Part shown: piece by piece, positions 55,448-64,000 of the stretch
Numbering within the stretch: the stretch's first letter is position 1
Layout of the letters: every line of letters starts with the position of its first letter
Assembly: GCA_037976565.1 (NCBI GenBank)
Contig: CP137675.1
Span: 27,781,158 to 27,845,157, forward strand
Direction: 5' to 3'
Length of the DNA stretch: 64,000 nucleotides
DNA from: Mesocentrotus franciscanus
Lineage: Eukaryota; Echinodermata; Echinoidea; Camarodonta; Strongylocentrotidae
The notes under the pieces: generated by a model
The model's database searches: none
What the model was told of the DNA's origin: nothing
The model's input: the letters and a program-made list of their open reading frames with translations, nothing else
Translations under genes and position numbers: made by a program

Positions 55448-58400
55448 ATGGCTGAAAGCACAATGTCTTTGACTACAGTACAAACTGAGCTGACTAACGG
55501 GTCAGCGATGGACACTTGTGATACTGACATCCCGCAGTTTTACTGGGTCGCCGGCAATATCCCTCCAACTGTAAGTACTTGGTCATGAAATATTATTATT
55601 TTGATAAATGCATATATAGGCGTAGAGAGAAATCCGATTGTTATTTTTTTTAAACACCGAGGCCGTGTGTGCTTCCTTCCCGCATTCGATCAAAATATTA
55701 TGTTTCTAATTAATTATAGGCTGTAAAGTGTCGGTCTACTCTTTCAAGTGATGGATGATAGAGTTTCAACCAAACTTTAAAAACATCATTTAAAAGACTA
55801 TCATCATGTAGGCTATGTGTAGGGTGGTAACACGTGGAAGGAGATTATTCTCCTTAGTAACACTGTCTCTCCCCCACCCCCTTGCGGACATGGCCTTGCG
55901 GACATGGGAGAGAGAGAGAGAGAGGAAGGAACAGGAGGGGGGTCAATAGGATAGTGGAGAGGGTAATAATAATAATAATTATAGTCCGTTCTTGTATAGC
56001 GCATAATACATTATGATATACAGTCTCTATATTATATGCCAAAGAGCTTTGGAAATTATTACCCTAGCTTTAGCTCCGGCAGCCGTTATCAGCACACGGT
56101 GCATTTCAAGGAATAATCCTACCAGGTACCCATTTACCTCACCTGGGTTGAGTGTGGCAAATGTAGATTAATGTATTGCCAAATGACATTAGTGCCGCGG
56201 CGGGACTCGAACCGCGGACCTTATGATCCACAGTCCGATCACGACCACGACACCTCTACGCGATGTACGCGAGAAGGGACGGCAAACTGTAAATAGATCA
56301 CTCCAATATATATTAATTTTATATATCCTTTTTTCACTTGAGACATTCTCTAAATCATTTCATTTCATTTACCTCAGTGTAAAAATGTGGAAAACTGTTT
56401 TGGTTATAATAGCTTTCTCTTTGTTGCGTTCTCTTTGGTGGTCATATCGATATGTAACCTCCATGTATGTGTTGATATTTTCGATGTGTTAAAAGATGTG
56501 TTAAGACCTAATTTGTAGTGATAGATAATATATTAGAGACATCTCTTTCGTACCATACCTTTATATAACTTATTCGTTTGTTGGATTTTCTATTCTAATA
56601 GATTATTCTCCTTCTTGTGGCGACATTCTGCCGATGCCAACCAAACACCTTCAAGTGGGATCGCCGTCCAAAACTGGTCTAGTATGTTTTGTTTTAACAT
56701 TATTTATTTCGAACTGCACTGTTATGTGTGTGTTACGAAACAGTACGATGACAGTAACATAGAAGAAGATGGTATGTGATGTGTATTTGTAATCTAAACT
56801 GATTGTTTTAAATATTGTATTAATTATATTTTATCATCAAGAATTAGTCCACATCTATGGAATTTAAGCATGGAAACAAATTTCATCCATTTCATGAGGG
56901 GGAACTGGCTCATGGGGGCTTCAAATGATGCTTTTTACTGAACATTTGCTTTAAATGCTGATCTATAGTAGTAGGTCGATGCTTTAACATTTTGGTTGAT
57001 TTCTTCGCCTCGTTGCAAAGTCGCTCGTTTTTCACACGTGCAATTTTGCAAAATCAATAAGCACCGATGCTTTGTGCAACACAGTGGCTTTACAAAATTA
57101 CTCATTTGATTAGCTCCATGAAAACCATTATAGCACCAGTATAGATTACTCTCTTACTGGGAACGGTTAAATAATCTTGAAGCTTTGCATCTATCCCATG
57201 ATACATACAATGTTGCACAGGGAGATCGATTTTGTGGCATACAAAGAGTTAACCACAGCGTTATCATATGTCTCGTTGTTTTATGCTTTTATAAGCAATC
57301 CTCTTAAATTGTGACAAATTCTTGTTCATTACCGCATTATCTCAAACAGCCCCATGAACTTGCTTGACGGCTACTCGAATCGGCTACCGTACGTCTTCGC
57401 TTTCTTGGTGACGAGTAACGTGGTCATCGATCTCCTACGGCTCAACCCCGATGGCCAGGACTATCTGGATGATCTCTATGCACCTGTGCGATGTAAGCTT
57501 ATAATTGTGCCTACCACCCCTCGGACAACCTCCGCCGGACAACCATCTCCGTAGGATATTAACGGACAACTTACATTAAGACAATGACCACCATTGCAAA
57601 ATCACCAATATTAATTATTAATCCCTTAGAACAAGAATCCTTCTGGCAATCACCTGACCATGCTGACATCCCTAGAACTATTATTCATTTAACTATGCAT
57701 ATTTGCCCGAGAGTTATTTGGTGTAGTCGTCTAAGCGGATAGTTACAAAGCAAATGGTAATCGTTTATGTAATTTAATTTAATCGTAATTGTTCATGGAG
57801 AGCAGTGGCGGATCCAGGGGGGCCGGGTCCCTCCCTAGCAAAAAAAAAACAGGTTAAAACACCCTTTTTTAGAAAAAAAGGAGATGGGCCCCTCCCATGG
57901 CGCCGAAGAGGGGGTGGCGGTGGAAAAAATATCACCCTTCCCGTAGAGAAAAAAAATGTTCGGGTGCCAAAAAAAATTGTGCTCACTACCCCTGGCGCCC
58001 ACGGGGTGGAAAAAATTACCCTTCCCGCAGGGAAATTTTTCGGGTGCCAACATTTTTTTGCTCACTACCCCACTGAGCGAAAAATCGACCGGCACGATTT
58101 TCAAATTTTCGCACGAAGTGGGCCCCTTCTTAGTCCCTCTCCCTTGCCGCCGGCTGGATCCGCCCCTGATGGAGAGAGTGGGGTGGCCGTTCTTCTTCTT
58201 GTCGAAATACTTCTCAACGTCCGATCAGTAAACGAACGAGAAGGGTTGTCCGAAGATAAAAGTCCAGGAGCGTGATAGTGGTCCAAGAATCTGGATGAAC
58301 AAGTTCCAATGGATGCTTATCATCCAGGGAAATAAAAATCCACATAACGATAATCACCCTAACGCAATCACCAGTCCAGAATGGTGGTAAATTGTAATTG

Positions 58401-61400
58401 ATTAAATATCTCTCAGGGAATTCGTCCGGACGTCATTTGTCCGGGCCATAATCTTTATGCATAATTATCCAGGTTGCCCAAGGAGACTTCACACTGAAAC
58501 AAATAAAACAGACTGAGCAACATTGACGAAGTGAGAATAAAGAAATTTCTATGGTCTCTGAGGAAACATAATAGGTATAGCTACATGTATAAGTGATATG
58601 TGCTAGAAATAGTGCGTCTGATATGTTATTGCTCGAAATTATCCCTAAAAACCTTCCAATTTTAAAATACTCATGTGATAGTTACAAATCTGAAATCAGC
58701 TTTGATGTACTGTTAGCATGAATACGCTATCAAAACATAATCTGGACTCGGACAGAACGTAAATAAAATATAGGTTTCTTCTTCTCATTTTTTCCCTTCA
58801 TTTTTCAATTTCCTACTCTCTTGCAATCATTCAGTTCTTGTATGGGCCCTCATCAAGTATATATGCATCATTATAGCAGGTCTGGTTTTCTACCCTCTTT
58901 TGCTGTGCATCACGTATAGTAACTTCTTGACAGACGTCCTTGGGTTTGTCTTCACCTGTAACTGGTAACAATAGAAAACCACAGTAGTATTCTTCTTTTA
59001 TATAGTTTTGTTCGTCTCCAATATAATGATTGTTTAATAATATCTCTAATACACCTTTCGTAAATGTATAACACCTTTTAAACTTAATTATTACGAGTCT
59101 ATTAGATGCTTTGCAATACGGTAAAAGGGGGAAGGGAGTTGGATGTCTAAATATTTTATAACACTGTCGATGTTTTATCACTTTTCATTCTTCGAAAGTT
59201 GAAGATTGTCGGCTACTAATTAAAATAGTAAAAAAATCCTTTTCATAGTGATGAAACACTCATCTCATTGTATTATTGCGTACGTCTCTCGTTGTGTCGC
59301 GAATTCTGGCGGTATCAAAGTTATCATTTGGAAAATAGGTCTATTTAATGATCTCCAAAATCAACTGCTCATAAGTTAGATACCATACCATTAATTAATG
59401 TTAAAGTAAGGTAGGGAAGATAGAATATACAGTATCATACATGTACCAAAGTCTAAACAAAGGTAAATATGCCATGAAACGCGAGATAAAAAATAAGTCA
59501 TGTGAAATTAAAGTCTCAATAGATTTTTATTTAATCTCTTCTCTTTCACACAGGCTTGCTATGTATGTTTATATTTACACCCTCTGCCCTGTCGGGGTAA
59601 GTGAAACTTGACTTGTTTATTGAGTAGTACTGTACAGTGGTGTAGTGTGGACCCATACACCAAGGGGGCTCGGTTTTACTTCGTGAATGGAAGGCCACCC
59701 TACACGTTTGGGTGGGGGACTTCTTTTCACGTTCCTCTTTCGATTTATTCCCCCTTCTTTCCCCTAAAAGTCTTCCTGATATTTAGACTTGGGGTGGGGT
59801 GCCAAAGTGTCGCCCGGCTCCCATGCTCCTTCCAGCTACGCCACTGATACTACAATGTATGATCCGACATTTAGTGACCTTGATTCAACTCGAAACGAAA
59901 GTGAAATAAATCATAACAAATATAATAAGGGCCTACAGTGCGATTAATAAATATAGGCCTACGCTTACACACATTATTATACGGCTCAATCCTTATGAAA
60001 TCAATCATCATTTTCATAGACGTCTTGTTACATTGCTTTTGACAGTCCAGAGGAGGGATACTGAACGGTCTTAGTTACATTCCGTCTCTGATTTCGTGTT
60101 TCGGTTTGGCCAGTTTCTTTATCTGGCGGATAGTTAGACGGTTACAGAGGACGTGTATGAAATTGAGAAATAAGGTTAGTAAGAGATGGACTAATATTTA
60201 AGGGCCACATTTGTAGGGAGTACAAACACCGTCTCCATCACACGATGAAATGTGCTCCACATGATATAATACTATCATAATATATACAAGTAAAGTATTT
60301 ACAAAAATATAGAGATGCCCATTCACTAGTTATTTTGTTAACTGTGGAAAAAGGGGGAACTTATACTTCTTCTTTCGTATCACTATATTTTCATAGTGTG
60401 TTTGGAAAGGTAAAAATTGGAGCAAAAATATATGAGATTACTTTGACATTAACATTTCTAGATAACTATTTGACTGGATATTTTGTTTGTTGGTTTGGCT
60501 TATCTTTGGTATACCAAAGATAAGAACCAAACACCGTGACCTTCAAGATCAAGAAACCTCAAACTCTATTATTACCTATTATTTCTGACTTAAACAGCTT
60601 CATTGTTTTTTTTTAATTTTTAAAAAGAATTTTAGTCTCCTTGAGGACGGCACCGATCACAGCTCCATGCATAGCCACTACGTCGAACGTGTTAAATACC
60701 TACTGCGACGCAATGACAAATTACACGGGTAGGGGACCTTCTTTTCTTTAAAAATATTTTTTGTTATTGTTACTTTCTTTAAATATTTCTCCAAACTTTT
60801 TGTCCTTTTAAATAGATGAGAATTTAGAACTAACTTCAATCAATATGAAATTGAAATAAGAGTGATCATTTCAAGAGGAGAAAGACTGAATAAGGAAAAA
60901 GTGGATGGAAGAATATCACTAATATACCATTGACATAATACTTCTTTCAATAGTTAAATTAATTATGTTACAATAACACATTTTTATAGTTTCTTTGAAA
61001 CTTTTGATCATTTGAAGAGGATAAAGACTGAATTAGGAAAAAATAGATGGAAGAATATCACCAATATACCATTGCCATAATACTTCTTTCAATAGTTAAT
61101 CTAATTATATGTTACAATAACACATTTTTATAGTTTCTTTGAAACTTTTGATCATTTGAAGAGGATAATTACTGAATTAGGAAAAAGTAGATGGAAGAAT
61201 ATCACCAATATACCATTGACATAATACTTCTTTCAATTGTAAACTTTCACCTCCTATGATGTTACCTTTTTAGGAACGTGGAACCTAAAGGAAAAATAAA
61301 GCGACTCCTGCAACGGATCTATCCCACCTTTGCTGGTGAGCATTTTTACTGTCACCATGGCAGCATGTGTGTCATGTTTCTTATAGGATCATCTCAAAAT

Positions 61401-62949
61401 TCATTTGGATGTTGGTCTCGTACACGAATATGTAGTCATTACTTTTATATCATAGTAAGATCGGATATCTTTATGTTACCTAAAACAACGGGACATATTA
61501 TGTCGGGTGTGGGTAGAAATGGTACTTTTTAAAGATTTGTCTCTTTTCTCTTTTAAAATGTCTCTTTTTTTTAATGTGATAGAGCAATGATATGAATGCT
61601 CTTTAAATTCAGGATCATAATCCATTAAGTAGTACAATTTAAATATAAAATGAAGAATAGGAGACATGACTATAAAGTGAAGGTTGAGTTCTGGAAAGAG
61701 ATGAAAAATATTTTGTGAGCGTTTTCATTGTTATTATGCAGGTGTAGAAGAGCATCAGAGAAAAAATGTTCCGTGAAAAGCATATCTCTTCTAATGCCTT
61801 TATATTTTAAATATGACATGTAACAGCTTAAAAATGTGGGCTTCATTTTCATGCCACATGTTTGTGTAGTACCATATAAATCTTTCTGTGTACAGTGCTT
61901 GTTACTTTTACCAAGACTGGGCAAAATTTCTTATCATTTTGATGATTTCAGAACCTTACAGTACACACCAATAAACATGCTACATGATCAACTTTTTCTG
62001 ATCGATTCCACACCGTTTCTTTCACAATGCAATCGCATGACCAGAGTTCAACTTTATCTTTAAATAGAAAATGAAGAATACAAGACATGACTTTAAGAAC
62101 ACACTAAGTCATGATTCTGCAACTGCAATAGTAAGTGGCAAATTATTTTCACAAATCTAAACTACTTATTTTTTGCAAATTATTAATATAATAACTAACG
62201 ATTTATAAAATCCCTTTTCTCCTTCACAGGCTTTAGGTATTCGACTCGAATCGTGTGTACATTTGGACTTTCCCTTACTGTTCTTTATCAGGTGAGTTAT
62301 ATTTTCATCATTCTTTGAAGAATAAAATAAAACGCATGGATAGTTCTCTGCTTTAAGCTCGAATGGGTTTGTGAATAGTAAATTCATTGCCAACTAATCG
62401 TTTCGTTAAACGATGTGTTTGTCTGCATGTTGTTTCTTAAATCTTTTAATTCCCCCCCCCCTTTCGTTCGTGTGAAGAAGTTTGTGATGTGTAATAGCTT
62501 TTTACAATGCTCCAAGTCGAACTTCTAATTTGTGAACTGTAATGAAATAAACGAAGTAATAAGATCTGACGCTGGTGATCAATTGTATTTTTTTTCTCCT
62601 ATCAATTCGTGTGTCAGTTTTATATATAATATACACTAAATAGCTTTCTCTGCAGACATTTGTCATTTATGTTGATGGTGAAATGAAACAGTATGAATCA
62701 AACGTTACAGGGGATTATTGCATGATATCACTTATGATTCATGTCTTAAGTGTTTTTTTTGCTAATGCAAATATTTAACAATACTTAGTCGTGATATTCA
62801 ATGAAAGTGAACTTCTTTTCATTTTGTTTTTAACTATACTTAGATGAGCCTAATCTACATCACTGAGACGCTGATAGTATTTCAAGACTTCGTACTTCGG
62901 GTCGTATCCTCCAGTCCCGATTTGATCAAGTTCTTTGAACTTATGAGGC
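55448..62949 (+). CDS. STRA6-like: STRA6-like multi-pass membrane receptor, gene 4 (5' part, 326+ aa)
   Basis: Ten exons are visible: 55448-55570, 56602-56681, 57350-57492, 58835-58964, 59554-59596, 60046-60174, 60628-60728, 61274-61335, 62230-62291 and 62844-62949. The sum is 979 nt (326 codons plus one base), ending at a gtaagt donor. Exon 11 (expected to begin like LAFHLSSYPA) is not found before 64000, so the gene runs off the window. The protein is very close to gene 3, sharing the MAESTM start, sequon N17, NLLDGYSNRLPYVFAF and TCNW helices. Unlike gene 3 it keeps the intron between exons 8 and 9. Exon 7 is one codon longer and ends CACGG/gtagg. Introns align with those of gene 3 over long stretches, apart from SINE and hAT insertions. 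A retinoid-transport role is inferred from the family. Confidence 0.9.
55966..56264 (-). mobile_element. tRNA-derived SINE inserted in gene 4 intron 1
   Basis: On the minus strand it carries 'gtcgtggtcgtgatcgg'-like A-box and 'ggttcgagtcccgccgcgg' B-box words, then 'catttgccacactcaaccc' and 'aaatgggtacctgg', ending in ATT repeats. The undisturbed site in gene 3 reads 'gagagggtacgtgagaag' (34837-34854). Confidence 0.8.
57803..58168. mobile_element. Non-autonomous hAT-like element, 366 bp, in gene 4 intron 3
   Basis: Ends CAGTGGCGGATCCAG and CTGGATCCGCCCCTG are flanked by a perfect 8-bp duplication ATGGAGAG (57795-57802 and 58169-58176). The interior has 'ctgagcgaaaaatcgaccgg' and 'ttcgcacgaagtgggcccc' shared with the element at 9284. 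The corresponding gene 3 site (about 36930-36950) is empty. Confidence 0.9.
59635..59846. mobile_element. CAGTGG-ended MITE in gene 4 intron 5
   Basis: Same ends and interior as 38243-38409, with an extra ~45-bp block ('ccatacaccaagggggctcg') that the gene 3 copy lacks. It is located at the same intron position. Confidence 0.75.
60864..61240 (+). repeat. ~143-bp tandem repeat, 2.6 units, in gene 4 intron 7
   Basis: Units begin with 'gatcatttSaagaggaRaa' at 60864, 61006 and 61150 and share 'taccattgacataatacttc' and 'acacatttttatagtttctt'. Gene 3 has a single diverged copy just upstream of its exon 8. Confidence 0.85.
61850..62065 (-). mobile_element. Family 2 MITE, partial inverse copy in gene 4 intron 8
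   Basis: The reverse complement of about 11659-11850: 'accaagactgggcaaaattt', 'ttctgatcgattccacacc' and 'tcacaatgcaatcgcatgac' all match. It ends at CTTTATCTTTAA. Two ~35-bp near-copies of 'aaaatgaagaatacaagaca' lie at 61645 and 62068, outside it. Confidence 0.65.
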
Positions 62950-63546
62950 GTAAGTAAATACAATGATCCTATGCATACTTGTACCGGGTGGTCCATGTAT
63001 TAAGCCTATGTGAATTAGAGAATCCTGTAGTCAACGGGTTAAGATGTTCTCAAGTCTGACAGAATCTAAGGTTGATATTGTATATGTATAATGTTTATTT
63101 TCATGAAATCAGATAATCATACTTCCGTCAACGTTTTCACTTGTTTTAAGATATATACACTGGCGTACTGGGGGCTTGGGGGTTGCGCTAGCCCCCAAAT
63201 AAAATTAAACCATGACTTATTTCCAATTCCATACAAGTGATTTATGAATGTTCGTGATATCACATGATTTTCAACAAAATGCGCGTTTCTCCATTTCTGT
63301 TGCAAACTGACACATTCCCAAATAGCCAGGAAGAGCATATGTTTTTTATAGTCACTAATGGGCCTTAGTCCGGGGCCTTAGTGGCCACTAACCGTAACAC
63401 TAGTAGATAACCATATATCCAGTTTAGCGAAAAGTCTGGATACCCGTATGTCCGGCCTAGAGAAGATCGCGGCAGCTCTAGGCGGTACGCGGGGGAATGC
63501 GTAGTTGCCTGCGCTCAAGGTTTGTTTTGGATGTGGCGAGGAGGGT

Positions 63547-64000
63547 CAGGTGCGGATCCAGGGGGAGGGCCTAGCTAGCCCCGCAAAGAAAAAGAAAAAA
63601 GAGAGAAAGAGAGAGAAGGAAAAGAAGGGAAAGGGAAAGAGGTGAGAAAGGGAAAGAAAGAAGTGGAAGAAGAAAAGAAAATGGGGAGAAAGAGATGGGG
63701 ACGAAAGGGCCTTGCTTCCAGGCTGTTACCCCCCATCAAAAAAATAAGAGATAAGAAAGGAAAGGGAAAGAAAAAAGGAAAAGAGGGGATAAAGGGAAGG
63801 AAAAAAAGAGGAAGAAGAAAAGAAAAGAAGGAGGATATCAGTTGCAATTTTCCCGCCAACAAGTTGTGGATCGGGGGCAAAGGCCCTTGCCTCTCCCCCA
63901 CCAAAAAAAAAGAAAAAAGAGAGAGTAGGGAAAGGGAAAGAGGAGAGCTAACAGGGAACAAAAAAGAGGAAGAAGAAAAAAAAAGGGTGAACAGAAGGGG
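63547..64000. mobile_element. hAT-like left end with purine-rich interior, cut by window edge
   Basis: CAGGTGCGGATCCAGGGG begins an element like those at 47343 and 57803. Its interior is GA/GAAA-rich, with 'ggcaaaggcccttgcc' and 'ggccttgcttccaggctg' blocks. The right end is not in the window. The Ser/Phe/Leu-rich minus-strand frame is a repeat translation. Confidence 0.55.

Noticed and set aside
57805..58275. 156-codon frame in gene 4 intron 3
   Set aside because: Covers the 366-bp hAT-like element and its flank; the frame ends arbitrarily outside it.
63575..63961. Phe/Ser/Leu-rich minus-strand frame
   Set aside because: Translation of purine-rich simple sequence inside an hAT-like element.

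Overview
The window is animal nuclear DNA. It is AT-rich, the genes are broken into many short exons with GT..AG introns, and the introns and spacers are full of short non-autonomous transposons, tRNA-derived SINEs, foldback repeats and microsatellites. No bacterial-type operons, rRNA, CRISPR or viral genes were seen. The mix of CAGGGGCGG-ended hAT-like elements, SINEs and invertebrate-type STRA6 homologues suggests a marine invertebrate deuterostome, most likely an echinoderm such as a sea urchin. That assignment is inference.

The only convincing protein-coding content is a head-to-tail array of four genes, all on the + strand, of the STRA6 family. In vertebrates STRA6 is the multi-pass membrane receptor/transporter that takes up retinol from plasma retinol-binding protein. 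Gene 1 (106-4897) is the 3' part of a divergent member with a long acidic cytoplasmic tail. Gene 2 (11017-30126) is complete: 18 exons, 626 residues. Gene 3 (32924-48938) is complete: 17 exons, 637 residues. Gene 4 (55448-62949 and beyond) holds the first 10 exons of a close duplicate of gene 3. Exon boundaries and intron phases are the same across the array. Every complete gene sums to a multiple of three with no internal stop.

Layout: 1-4.9 kb, gene 1; 4.9-11 kb, spacer with a TTAA-flanked MITE and an 884-bp hAT-like element; 11-30.1 kb, gene 2, whose introns hold many foldback elements; 30.1-32.9 kb, spacer with a SINE and microsatellites; 32.9-48.9 kb, gene 3, with an intron loss, two decayed or truncated duplicate exons and a duplicated splice acceptor; 48.9-55.4 kb, repeat-rich spacer; 55.4-64 kb, gene 4, running off the window.

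Genes 3 and 4 are alignable through introns and 5' flank, so each acts as an outgroup or empty site for insertions in the other. This shows directly that an hAT element and a SINE (gene 4) and a probable solo LTR (gene 3) distinguish the two copies, while a CAGTGG-ended MITE in intron 5 predates the duplication. The most notable observations are the tandem STRA6-like array, an intron deletion at a CCTT microhomology that turned intron 3' end into codons, and repeated partial exon duplication inside the array.
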